DNA from: Lachnospiraceae bacterium UBA3774
Lineage (GTDB): Bacteria; Bacillota; Clostridia; Lachnospirales; Lachnospiraceae
DNA: 13,541 nucleotides
Assembly: GCA_002369255.1 (NCBI GenBank)
Contig: DFFO01000016.1
Span: forward strand, 1 to 13,541
Reading direction: 5' to 3'
The position numbers and the translations under genes were made by a program. The stretch's first letter is position 1. Each line of letters starts with the position of its first letter. The notes below the pieces were generated by a model that had not been told where the DNA came from, searched no databases, and was given only the letters and a program-made list of their open reading frames with translations. Positions 1-7,710 of this stretch are shown piece after piece.

Positions 1-1595
1 TCAGAAATAAGCTCGACTGCCTTCATCCACAGATCGTCCGCGAAGAGACACTTTTTGATTCCCTCCTTGTCAAAAAGCACGTCGTTTAACAGGTGAGGAG
101 GATACAAGGTGCCGGCGCCGCCGGTAGCAAGATAATGCATTGTAGGCGTAAGAATACAGGTATCAACCTCCATCAGCCAATACTTATAAGGAAGAAGCCT
201 GTCGCCGTCAGCCGTCATAAGATGCGCCCTTACAGCAGATACCGCGTTTGGATAGCACAGATAGCTTACAAAAAGCCTCTCTATCATCTTGGGGTTGTAA
301 ATAAGATCATCATCTATAGTAACTATCAATGCTTCGGGAAATTTTTGCATTGCCCCGAAATACTTTTTATGCGGCTTTAAATCATCATCTTCCCAGAAGA
401 CTTCCAGCAGGCCTTTTTTTACAAGGCTCAAAAGTTCTGCAGGAAGGTCCTTATTTTTTCCGGGGAACTGTTCTTTCGCAAGCCACAAGGTGACTGCCGA
501 GGGCTTCTTGGTCTGATTGTAAATAGAATCGAGCACCTTGTGGATGCCGCCGATCCTGGCCGGATAAGTGGTCAGGGATACGACTATCTCCCGCTCGCAA
601 AGTCCGACCATCTTTTGATGATCGTTTTTCTTTATTGCAAGAAACCAACTGTAAAGATCGGCATTGTGCAGGTTGTCTGCGGTAACGCCTTCACATTCTT
701 CAGAATTGAAAAAGGCGTGGATATGATCGTAATACTCCTTTGCATTCGGAGCCGAAAGATCGGGAACGTAGTTTTTGAAGGCAAAAACATAATTGTCTAT
801 AGCAAACCTTAAGGCGGCGTTTTTGATCTCGTCATAATACGAAAAACGCTTTACCTGATCAAGCGCGCTTTGGACGGCTGTCACGACGTTGCCCAGGTTT
901 TTGGTCTTCGTGGAAGTGGTGGTCCCGACGTGGCCCACCCTGTATCTTACAAGCGAATTGTCTATACACGTTATCTTTTGAGCCGCGGCAACGCTTACTG
1001 CTGCAAACGTAATATCGTTTGTCGAAGAGATTTCTTCGAAACGCAGGCCGTTTTTCCTGATAAAAGACAGCTTGTAAAGCTTGTTCCACGGAGTGGGATT
1101 TATCACGCTCATGATCGTATCAGGGCACTGTTTGTAATTGAACACATACCCTTCAAAATTTCCCATCATATCCGGAAAGAAGCCTTTAAACTCTTTTTTC
1201 GTTCCGTCTTCGTAAAATTTCGAGTAATTGTAAGCCACGATATCGGCGTCTTCAAATTCAGCAGCCTGATAAGCCCTTTCGATAAGCTTTTCGGAAAAAA
1301 CATCGTCGCTGTCAAGAAAAGCAATATACTCTCCCGACGCCGCGTCTATTCCGGCATTTCTTGCCGCGCCGCCGCCCGCATTTTTCTGAGTAAGCAAGGT
1401 GATGCGGTTGTCCTGAGCCGCGAATCTGCTTAGTATTTTAAGCGAACCGTCGGTGGATCCGTCGTCAACGCATATTATCTCGAGATTTTTATAAGTCTGG
1501 CCTGTAATGCTTTCAAGCGCCTCTTCAAGATATTCTTCGACGTTGTAAACAGGAACCACGATTGTGATCTTCGGTTGGTTTTCGGTGTTTTTCAT
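1..1595 (-). CDS. Two-domain family 2 glycosyltransferase, 3' end cut by window edge
   Basis: The reading frame is open from the ATG at 1593-1595 to the left edge (531 codons visible, no stop reached), by my own translation. Residues 1 to about 330 form a GT-A glycosyltransferase domain: the nucleotide-sugar fold begins with ITIVVPVYN, then VDDGSTDGS (about 43-51) and the metal-binding DSDD near residue 100. From about residue 333 a second, different glycosyltransferase-like domain begins (EIVVSLTTYPARI), with WEDDD, VTIDDDLIY and, near the edge, ADDLWMKA. These are the signature stretches of a stand-alone bacterial GT2-like family. The protein is therefore a natural fusion, probably cytoplasmic, acting on surface glycan; acceptor and sugar are not predictable. 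A GGAG ribosome site lies just before the ATG, only 11 bases after the stop of the upstream glycosyltransferase gene, so the two are co-transcribed. The first domain resembles that neighbour through the PWNK region, suggesting tandem duplication. Only a short C-terminal part should be missing. Confidence 0.9.
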   Translation of the reverse strand, partial: MKNTENQPKITIVVPVYNVEEYLEEALESITGQTYKNLEIICVDDGSTDGSLKILSRFAAQDNRITLLTQKNAGGGAARNAGIDAASGEYIAFLDSDDVFSEKLIERAYQAAEFEDADIVAYNYSKFYEDGTKKEFKGFFPDMMGNFEGYVFNYKQCPDTIMSVINPTPWNKLYKLSFIRKNGLRFEEISSTNDITFAAVSVAAAQKITCIDNSLVRYRVGHVGTTTSTKTKNLGNVVTAVQSALDQVKRFSYYDEIKNAALRFAIDNYVFAFKNYVPDLSAPNAKEYYDHIHAFFNSEECEGVTADNLHNADLYSWFLAIKKNDHQKMVGLCEREIVVSLTTYPARIGGIHKVLDSIYNQTKKPSAVTLWLAKEQFPGKNKDLPAELLSLVKKGLLEVFWEDDDLKPHKKYFGAMQKFPEALIVTIDDDLIYNPKMIERLFVSYLCYPNAVSAVRAHLMTADGDRLLPYKYWLMEVDTCILTPTMHYLATGGAGTLYPPHLLNDVLFDKEGIKKCLFADDLWMKAVELIS

Positions 1596-1606
1596 TCTAT
1601 TCTCCG

Positions 1607-2749
1607 TTATTTTTTGCGTTTTAGTTTTCCGGGAAGCCAGGTGATCATTTTGCCTATTTTGTAGCTTTTGGATTCCCTTATCTTCCTATTGTCTTCTTTT
1701 GACGCAGCCAGCCGTCTTTCAAGCAGATACCTCTCCGCGTCGGACGTGTAAAGCTGGCAATACGTGTTGTAAGCAAAAAAAGCCAGAAACTCCTCGGGCG
1801 TATCGCACAAAAGACGCGCAAGGCAGGCTTCCTTCCATTTTGAAGAGTAGTAGCCTTCTTCTCTCTCTTTTAGTCCGAGAGCGGCAAGTCCTTCTCTTTT
1901 CAGGTACCTGACGCTGTCGGCAAACGCCTCATAACCCTGCGTATGATGAAGATGATATACCACCACATCAAGAGCTTTGTTTTCAAAGCTTTTTTGGGGG
2001 AAAGCATTTTCTCGGCAAAGCTTTGTCTTTATGTCCGCCCACGCCTGATACGGAGCAAGATTTGCTTTTGAAACCGTGTTTACGAGATTGTCTTTTTGAT
2101 TTTTTCTGTAAGTAACAAGCTCGTCTTCGACTATCGTGATACGTTTTGCAAGACAAAGCGCGACGCAGACAAAATAAGCGTCGTTCACGTTTCTGCTCGG
2201 TTGAAAATCAAGATCGAGTTCTTCGATATAGCTGCGCAGAAACATTTTGTTCCAGGGAGCCTCAGCCGTAAAATTCAAAATACCGTCTGCGGCTTCTTCT
2301 GCGGAAAAAGGAACGTGATCCGGCAGATATTTTTTTCTGAGATAGGCCGGCGCGGGAACGGTTTTTCCTTTGTCGTCAAGGAACTGATTCCCGTTGCAGA
2401 CGCAGACCTGTGCCTGCGTTTTCTCGCAGCTGTCATACATTTTTTCAAGCGCGTCGAGTCTGAAAAAATCATCGGAATCCCAAAAGACAAGATATTTGCC
2501 TCTTGCCTTTTTCTTTCCGTTGTTTCTTGCAACTCCGGCATATTGATTCTTTTGAAAAATCAAAGATATCCTCTCGTCCGAGTCTGCATATTTTTTTAAA
2601 ATATCGCGGGAGGAGTCGTTCGATCCGTCATCAACGATAATGATTTCGATGTCGGGAAGAGTCTGATGAACTATGCTTTCAAGACAGGTTTCGAGATTTT
2701 TTTCCGCATTATATACGGGCACGATTACAGAAACTTTTATTTCAGTCAT
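1607..2749 (-). CDS. Family 2 glycosyltransferase
   Basis: This 380-residue protein has a typical inverting GT-A domain: VSVIVPVYN (6-14), VDDGSNDSS (39-47), the GVARNNG stretch (72-78) and the DSDD metal/nucleotide-sugar motif (91-94), followed by EAPWNK (163-168). No membrane segment is evident; the C-terminus ends in a basic stretch (SKSYKIGK then LKRKK) often seen at the end of surface-polysaccharide glycosyltransferases. It probably transfers a sugar from a nucleotide donor during capsule, teichoic acid or other envelope glycan synthesis; the substrate cannot be read from sequence. The frame is open upstream to 2863, but I choose the ATG at 2747-2749. The conserved fold starts there, GGAGAAAGG precedes it, and a near-consensus promoter lies inside the putative extension. 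It is the first gene of an operon with the downstream two-domain glycosyltransferase. Confidence 0.92.
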   Translation of the reverse strand: MTEIKVSVIVPVYNAEKNLETCLESIVHQTLPDIEIIIVDDGSNDSSRDILKKYADSDERISLIFQKNQYAGVARNNGKKKARGKYLVFWDSDDFFRLDALEKMYDSCEKTQAQVCVCNGNQFLDDKGKTVPAPAYLRKKYLPDHVPFSAEEAADGILNFTAEAPWNKMFLRSYIEELDLDFQPSRNVNDAYFVCVALCLAKRITIVEDELVTYRKNQKDNLVNTVSKANLAPYQAWADIKTKLCRENAFPQKSFENKALDVVVYHLHHTQGYEAFADSVRYLKREGLAALGLKEREEGYYSSKWKEACLARLLCDTPEEFLAFFAYNTYCQLYTSDAERYLLERRLAASKEDNRKIRESKSYKIGKMITWLPGKLKRKK

Positions 2750-2777
2750 TGCCTTTCTCCGCTCAAACACTTCATAC

Positions 2778-2806
2778 ATTATAAGATATAATACCGAAGC
2801 ATTCAA
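2778..2806 (-). promoter_or_regulatory. Sigma-A promoter of the glycosyltransferase operon
   Basis: On the minus strand, TTGAAT (2801-2806) and a perfect TATAAT (2778-2783) are separated by 17 bases. The predicted transcription start is near 2771, giving a leader of about 22 bases that contains the GGAGAAAGG ribosome site. This placement excludes the longer reading frame that would start at 2863. Confidence 0.82.
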
Positions 2807-2867
2807 GTTTTTTCGGACTATGACGGCGTTTTCATCTGTATTACCATTAAAGACTTCTATCAAGGAA

Positions 2868-2895
2868 TTGGCTTTTTAAAAAGATGTGATATAAT
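2868..2895 (+). promoter_or_regulatory. Extended -10 promoter of licD, start site nearly at the ATG
   Basis: TTGGCT (2868-2873), a 16-base spacer and TATAAT (2890-2895) preceded by TG one base upstream form an extended -10 promoter. Only nine bases separate the -10 box from the licD ATG, so transcription should begin at about 2901-2903. That leaves a leader of zero to four bases and no room for a ribosome site. A 12-bp perfect palindrome (CTTTTTAAAAAG, 2872-2883) lies in the spacer. An imperfect inverted repeat (2871-2880 with 2895-2903) frames the -10 box and could be an operator. Confidence 0.75.
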
Positions 2896-2904
2896 TTAAA
2901 AGCT

Positions 2905-3825
2905 ATGTCAGTGACAAGGAAGATAAAATCATTATTTGAAACAAATACCATAGTCAGAGAAGTTATCAGATCGCACCCTGAAATGAGCGTTTTGTCCGAT
3001 GACGATGTAAAGCGTCTTCAGCAAATCCTCCTCGGGATAATGGACGACGTTCACTTTACCTGCGAAAAATACGGCCTTACCTATTTTCTTGCCGGCGGTT
3101 CCACGCTCGGCGCCGTAAGGCACCGCGGCTTTATCCCGTGGGACGACGATATGGATATTATTCTTCCCGGGAAGGATTATGACCGGATCGGCGAGCTTCT
3201 TAAAAAAGAGTTTCCCGGAAAATATTATATTCAGAGAGCCGGGCGCGGATCATATGATATTCACTCGATGAAAATACGGCTTGTGGGGACTGTTTTTGAA
3301 GAGCTGTTTGAAAGCGAGCCGGACAAAACCGGAGTCTTTATCGACGTCTATTCCCTCGAAGATACCTTTGACAGTCCTCTCCGAAGAAAACTTCACGGTC
3401 TTTATCTTGAATTTTTGATGCTGGTCTGTTCCTGTATAAAAATGCGGCGCAACAAGGACGTCATCCTTCCGTATCTGAACGAAAAGGCTCAGATAAAGAC
3501 AGTAAAAAGAAAAGCTTTTATAGGCAGACTGTTTGGATTTGCTTCTTTGAAAAAGTGGCTTCTTAAAACGGAAAAAGTAATGTCACGCCCAAAAAATCCA
3601 ACCAGCAGGTATATCGTAGTTCCCGCCGGAAGAAAGCATTATTTCGGAGAAATCTACACGAGGGCGTCTTTCTTCCCCCCTGTCAAAGCTTCGTTTGAAG
3701 GACGCGAATACTATATAATGAACGAACCTGATGAATATCTTAAGAAACTGCTCGGGGACGATTATATGACCCCGCCAGATCCGGGCAAAATCGAAAAACA
3801 CGCCGTAATAAAATGCAGACTGTAA
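2905..3825 (+). CDS. licD: LicD-family phosphotransferase (phosphocholine or related cell-surface decoration)
   Basis: The 306-residue product has the LicD/fukutin nucleotidyltransferase-fold signature GGSTLGAVRHRGFIPWDDDMDI: the Gly-Gly-Ser loop at 64-66, acidic WDDDMD at 79-84 for metal and substrate binding, and GVFIDVYSLE (143-152), also typical of the family. Known LicD proteins transfer phosphocholine from CDP-choline to teichoic acids or lipopolysaccharide; relatives handle other phospho-substituents, so the donor here is uncertain. Length is normal and the protein looks cytoplasmic with no signal peptide. No Shine-Dalgarno sequence precedes the ATG, and the promoter sits immediately upstream, suggesting a leaderless mRNA. 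The gene appears monocistronic: it diverges from the glycosyltransferase operon and its last codons form the left arm of a terminator hairpin. A role in decorating the glycan made by the neighbouring enzymes is inferred from position. Confidence 0.9.
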   Translation: MSVTRKIKSLFETNTIVREVIRSHPEMSVLSDDDVKRLQQILLGIMDDVHFTCEKYGLTYFLAGGSTLGAVRHRGFIPWDDDMDIILPGKDYDRIGELLKKEFPGKYYIQRAGRGSYDIHSMKIRLVGTVFEELFESEPDKTGVFIDVYSLEDTFDSPLRRKLHGLYLEFLMLVCSCIKMRRNKDVILPYLNEKAQIKTVKRKAFIGRLFGFASLKKWLLKTEKVMSRPKNPTSRYIVVPAGRKHYFGEIYTRASFFPPVKASFEGREYYIMNEPDEYLKKLLGDDYMTPPDPGKIEKHAVIKCRL

Positions 3826-3839
3826 AAAGTCTGCATTTT
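3810..3839. terminator. Bidirectional hairpin terminator between licD and the pump operon
   Basis: A perfect 12-bp inverted repeat (AAAATGCAGACT at 3810-3821, AGTCTGCATTTT at 3828-3839) encloses a 6-base loop. Its A-rich and T-rich arms give a U-tract in either direction, so it can stop transcription of licD and of the convergent operon. The left arm is the end of licD coding sequence and the licD stop codon (3823-3825) lies in the loop. Confidence 0.85.
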
Positions 3840-3841
3840 GT

Positions 3842-4756
3842 TTATCTCCCGCTGATCTCTGAGATGATATATTTCGGTCGCCCTTTAACTTCCTCATATA
3901 TCTTTGCAATATATATACCGATGATCCCGAGGCAGATCATTATTATGCTGCCGATAAAAAGAAGCAGGATAATAACCGTAGTAAAACCTCCGAGAGCCGC
4001 GCCGGATATTTTCTGAACCAGAGCGATCACTGTCATGACTATCGACACAATCAGCGTGATCATACCCAATATCGTAATAAGACTTAACGGAGCCGATGAA
4101 AAAGCGACTACGTTTGTAACCGCGTATTTTATGAGCTTACGCTTTGACCATTTGCTTTCGCCGCTTTCTCTGTCGGCAACTGAATAATGCACGGTCGTCG
4201 TCTTAAATCCCGCCCAGTATGACAGGGCTCTGAAAAATACGTTTTTTTCGGGGAGCGCATTGAGCGTGTCAACGACCTTGCGATCCAGCAGTTTAAAGTC
4301 GGACGCGTTGCTCATATCAAAGCCCGTAGCTCTGCTCATAAGCTTGTAAAACAGCCCCGCTCCGGCTCTGTGTGCGGCGCTTTCTTCGCCTCTGTCGCGT
4401 TTTATCCCCTCAACGACCTCATAGCCTTCCTGCCACAATTCATACATTTCGGGAAGCTTTTTTGGAGGGTGCTGTAGATCGCAGTCCATCACCGCAACAG
4501 CGTCTCCCTTTGCTTTTTCAAGTCCGGCGAACATAGCCGCCTCTTTTCCGAAGTTTCTGCTAAAATGGACTCCTACTACGTTTTCATTTGCCTCAGAAAG
4601 GGCTTTTATTGTTTCCCAGGTTCCGTCCTGTGAACCGTCATCTACAAAAATGATCTCATGTGCGATGTTTGCGTCCGAAAGAACATTCGACACGCGCTCC
4701 AGCGTATTTACTATCAGTTTTTCTTCATTATATGCCGGAATTACCACCGATAACAT
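3842..4756 (-). CDS. CsbB/GtrB-type polyprenyl-phosphate glycosyltransferase
   Basis: This 304-residue protein has an N-terminal GT2 domain (LSVVIPAYNEE at 2-12, VDDGSQDGT at 38-46, the DXD-type MDCDLQHPP at 90-98, SDFKLLDR at 152-159). Two C-terminal membrane segments follow (about 218-248 and 256-286), ending in a basic juxtamembrane stretch. This is the architecture of CsbB, GtrB and dolichol-phosphate-mannose-synthase-like enzymes, which move a sugar from a nucleotide donor to undecaprenyl phosphate at the inner face of the membrane. The sugar is unknown. It is the last gene of the sodium-pump operon: its ATG follows the alpha-subunit stop by 19 bases with an AGGA ribosome site, and the bidirectional hairpin lies just past its stop. 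In Bacillus, CsbB works with the GT-C protein YfhO; a yfhO-like gene diverges from this same operon, which supports a shared pathway. No GtcA-type flippase is seen in the window. Confidence 0.92.
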   Translation of the reverse strand: MLSVVIPAYNEEKLIVNTLERVSNVLSDANIAHEIIFVDDGSQDGTWETIKALSEANENVVGVHFSRNFGKEAAMFAGLEKAKGDAVAVMDCDLQHPPKKLPEMYELWQEGYEVVEGIKRDRGEESAAHRAGAGLFYKLMSRATGFDMSNASDFKLLDRKVVDTLNALPEKNVFFRALSYWAGFKTTTVHYSVADRESGESKWSKRKLIKYAVTNVVAFSSAPLSLITILGMITLIVSIVMTVIALVQKISGAALGGFTTVIILLLFIGSIIMICLGIIGIYIAKIYEEVKGRPKYIISEISGR

Positions 4757-4775
4757 AATATGTCCTGCTCTTTGC

Positions 4776-6191
4776 TTACTTCAGAGGCGTTACGGAAGCT
4801 CTCGCCATGCCGTTTAACACTGCGTTTTTTGCGTTTTCATCAGGAGAAGCAACGCGCTTTTTGAAAAAGTCCATCGCTACCTTCGGGAAGAGTGCATAAG
4901 AGAGCACGTCTTCGTCCTGTTGCTTGTACTTTGCGATCTCCTGTTCGTACTTATCAAGCTCGTCAGGGATAAGATCCGCCGGACGACAGGTAATGGTCTC
5001 TCTGTCTCCGAGAACTTTTCTTCTTGCTTCTTCATTAAAAGGCATCGGCGTCTTTCCGTAATTACCGGCAAAAAGATCTTTTGTTTCGGCTGTAGCGATT
5101 TTGTATCTCTCGCCCATAAGGACGTTCATTACGGCCTGAGTGCCTACGATCTGACTCGAGGGCGTAACAAGAGGCGGAGTACCCATGTCCGCGCGGACTC
5201 TGGGAACCTCGTTGAGCACGTCGTAGTATTTGTCTTCCGCTCTTTGCTCTTTCAACTGAGAAACAAGGTTTGAAAGCATACCTCCGGGAACCTGGTATTT
5301 CAGCGTATTGATGTCAACGCCCATTACCTTGGGGTTCAGAAGTCCGCTTTCGATACACCTTTCACGAATGGGTCTGAAATACTCCGCGATCTCGATAAGC
5401 TTTTCCATGTCGAGTCCCGTATCATATTCGCTTCCTTCGAAGGCTTTGACGAGCGCCTCCGTAGGGGGCTGGCTCGTTCCGCCGCCGAATGGCGAGATGG
5501 CGGTATCAATGATATCCGCTCCGGCTTCAACCGCCCTGACGTAGCTGATATCTGCAACGCCGGAGGTGCAGTGCGTATGGATCTCAAGCGGCACGCTTAT
5601 GACGGACTTGATGTCACGGACGAGACTTAAGGCCTCTGCCGGTACCAACAGTCCGGCCATATCTTTGATACAGATAGAGTCCGCGCCCATATCCTGCATG
5701 GTCCTTGCAAGGTTCATATAGTATTCATGCGTATAAGGCTCGCCAAGCGTATATGAAATAGCGGGCTGAACATGGCCGCCTTCTCTCTTGGTGGCTCTGA
5801 TAGCGGTTTCAAGATTGCGGACGTCATTGAGCGCGTCAAAGATTCTGATGATATCTATGCCGTTTGCAATAGATTTCTGAACAAAATATTCAACAACATC
5901 GTCGGCATAATGATGATATCCGAGAATATTCTGCCCGCGGAACAGCATCTGAAGTTTGGTTTTTTTGAACTCGTTTCGAAGGAGTCTGAGTCTTTCCCAC
6001 GGATCTTCATTAAGAAAGCGCAGACAGGAATCAAAAGTAGCGCCTCCCCAGACTTCTACCGCATTATATCCGACCTCGTCCATCTTTGAAGCGATGGGGA
6101 GCATGTCGGAAATCGGCATGCGAGTCGCGATAAGCGACTGCTGTCCGTCACGAAGAACGGTTTCCGTTATCTTAACAGGTCTTTTTTCCAT
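4776..6191 (-). CDS. oadA: Oxaloacetate decarboxylase alpha subunit (carboxyltransferase, no biotin domain)
   Basis: The 471-residue protein is a TIM-barrel carboxyltransferase of the pyruvate carboxylase/OadA/transcarboxylase-5S family. It opens with TETVLRDGQQS (metal ligand Asp15), and has IRIFDALNDVRN (115-126), the CIKDMAGLL active-site lysine (Lys176) and the metal-binding HTH (His205, His207), then PFGGGTSQPPTE (234-245). It would take the carboxyl group from oxaloacetate and pass it to biotin, releasing pyruvate. Membership in this family, rather than in the acyl-CoA carboxyltransferase family of methylmalonyl-CoA or glutaconyl-CoA pumps, points to an alpha-keto acid substrate. Classical enterobacterial OadA is about 120 residues longer because a biotin domain is fused to its C-terminus; here the protein ends where that linker would begin, and a separate gene supplies the biotin carrier. 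An AGGAG site overlaps the stop of the beta gene, 11 bases before this ATG. Confidence 0.94.
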   Translation of the reverse strand: MEKRPVKITETVLRDGQQSLIATRMPISDMLPIASKMDEVGYNAVEVWGGATFDSCLRFLNEDPWERLRLLRNEFKKTKLQMLFRGQNILGYHHYADDVVEYFVQKSIANGIDIIRIFDALNDVRNLETAIRATKREGGHVQPAISYTLGEPYTHEYYMNLARTMQDMGADSICIKDMAGLLVPAEALSLVRDIKSVISVPLEIHTHCTSGVADISYVRAVEAGADIIDTAISPFGGGTSQPPTEALVKAFEGSEYDTGLDMEKLIEIAEYFRPIRERCIESGLLNPKVMGVDINTLKYQVPGGMLSNLVSQLKEQRAEDKYYDVLNEVPRVRADMGTPPLVTPSSQIVGTQAVMNVLMGERYKIATAETKDLFAGNYGKTPMPFNEEARRKVLGDRETITCRPADLIPDELDKYEQEIAKYKQQDEDVLSYALFPKVAMDFFKKRVASPDENAKNAVLNGMARASVTPLK

Positions 6192-6202
6192 AAAACATTC
6201 TC

Positions 6203-7693
6203 CTATTTAACTCCGAATATCGCCATAAACGTACCGGCTGCAACAGCCGTTCCGATAACGCCGGCAACATTGGGTCCCATTGCGTGCATAAGAAGGAAGT
6301 TTGTGGGATCGTACTCCGCGCCGACCTTCTGAGAAACGCGCGCAGCCATAGGAACCGCCGATACGCCTGCGGAACCGATAAGCGGATTGATCTTGCCCTT
6401 TGTGACTTTTGAAAGCAGTTTTCCGAGCATAACGCCGCCGAACGTTCCGAATGCAAACGCGACAAGTCCGCATGCAACGATAATGAGAGTCTTGACGTTA
6501 AGAAAAGCTTCTGCTGACGTCGTGGCGCCGACGGAAGTTCCAAGAACAATAACGACAATATACATAAGCGCATTTGAGGCTGTTTCCTGAAGCTGGCGAA
6601 CCACTCCGCATTCTCTGAAAAGGTTTCCGAGCATCAGCATTCCTACAAGCGGCGCCGTTGAAGGAAGTATCATACATACGACGATTGTAATGATGATCGG
6701 GAAAAGGATCCTCTCGAGCTTTGATACAGGGCGAAGCTGGCCCATTTTGATATGCTTTTCCTTGTCGGTCGTAAACAGTTTCATGATAGGCGGCTGAATA
6801 AGAGGCACGAGCGACATATACGAATATGCCGCAACGGCAATTGCTCCCAGAATCGATGTCTGTCCGAGTTTTGAAGCAAGGAAGATCGAGGTAGGTCCGT
6901 CCGCGCCGCCTATGATGGAAACGGCAGCGGCAGCCATTGAATTGAAGCCGAATGCCATGGCAAGAAAATATGCAACATATATGCCGAGCTGAGCAGCCGC
7001 ACCCATAAGGAAGCTGATCGGGTTTGCGATCAGGGGGCCGAAATCCGTCATGGCTCCTACGCCCATAAAGATAAGTGAGGGAAGTATCGCCCACTCATCG
7101 AGCTGATAGAAATAATAAAGGAGTCCGCCCGCGTTTTCAGTCGTGGTATATGCGTTCGCAGTCAGCGCTGCGGCAAGTTTTTCGACGCAGGTCTCGATCG
7201 GTACCGTGACCGGCTTTCCGTCTTCTCCGACGTTCTGAACCGATTCAATCGTAGCAAAAACCACTTCGCTGTCGGTACCCGCTCCGGTAACAAACTGAGC
7301 CTTGGTATCACTGATCTTCTTTACGTATCCGTTATAAATAAGCGAATACCCGTCCTCTTCAAGGCTCGCCTTTGCCTGCGTACTGATACGGCTCGTATCA
7401 AGCGCACAGGCATTCCATGTGGCGACAAGATCTTCCCCGTCATATTCGACTATCGCTATTTCGTTTCCTTCAACGTCAAGATAGGTCTTTGTAGGCGACG
7501 AAATAATCGAAGGGTAAATATTGACAAGGAGCATACCAAAAGCTATCGGTACCAGAAGCAGCGGTTCAAAGCCTTTGGATATCGCCAGATATAAAAACAC
7601 GCACGCTACCAGGATCATGACGTAGTTGCCCCAGGTGAGGTTTGCAAACGCCGTCTGTCCCAGCAGGTTTGAAATAGTCGATCCTATACTCAT
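6203..7693 (-). CDS. oadB: Sodium-translocating decarboxylase beta subunit with a large extra loop
   Basis: This 496-residue polytopic membrane protein carries the OadB/GcdB/MmdB hallmarks: GFEPLLLVPIAFGMLLVN (41-58), MTDFGPLIANP (215-225), SIIGGADGPTSIFLASK (259-275) and NPLIGSAGVSAVPMAARVS (436-454). Asp265 in GGADGPT matches the sodium/proton-linked Asp203 described for the Klebsiella enzyme. Asn436, Gly440, Ser445 and Arg452 have the same spacing as its Asn373, Gly377, Ser382 and Arg389, so the pump is expected to be functional. It decarboxylates carboxybiotin and exports Na+. The family is normally about 375-435 residues. The extra length is a hydrophilic insert at about 64-187, between LLVNIYPS and GGLLYYFY, with two cysteines (Cys96, Cys169). 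A GAGAGGG ribosome site precedes the ATG, and the biotin carrier gene ends 17 bases upstream. Confidence 0.94.
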   Translation of the reverse strand: MSIGSTISNLLGQTAFANLTWGNYVMILVACVFLYLAISKGFEPLLLVPIAFGMLLVNIYPSIISSPTKTYLDVEGNEIAIVEYDGEDLVATWNACALDTSRISTQAKASLEEDGYSLIYNGYVKKISDTKAQFVTGAGTDSEVVFATIESVQNVGEDGKPVTVPIETCVEKLAAALTANAYTTTENAGGLLYYFYQLDEWAILPSLIFMGVGAMTDFGPLIANPISFLMGAAAQLGIYVAYFLAMAFGFNSMAAAAVSIIGGADGPTSIFLASKLGQTSILGAIAVAAYSYMSLVPLIQPPIMKLFTTDKEKHIKMGQLRPVSKLERILFPIIITIVVCMILPSTAPLVGMLMLGNLFRECGVVRQLQETASNALMYIVVIVLGTSVGATTSAEAFLNVKTLIIVACGLVAFAFGTFGGVMLGKLLSKVTKGKINPLIGSAGVSAVPMAARVSQKVGAEYDPTNFLLMHAMGPNVAGVIGTAVAAGTFMAIFGVK

Positions 7694-7710
7694 ATTTCAG
7701 ATCCCTCTCG

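Noticed and set aside
870..1433. Plus-strand open frame of 187 codons
   Set aside because: It is the complement of the two-domain glycosyltransferase, whose motifs read cleanly on the minus strand.
2750..2863. Longer start for the single-domain glycosyltransferase
   Set aside because: The extension covers a near-perfect promoter for the gene and has no family similarity; the start at 2749 has a good ribosome site.
4776..6191. Alpha subunit as a piece of pyruvate carboxylase or an isopropylmalate synthase-like enzyme
   Set aside because: The neighbouring beta, gamma and biotin-carrier genes and the KDMAGLL and HTH motifs fit a decarboxylase alpha subunit; no biotin carboxylase gene is present.
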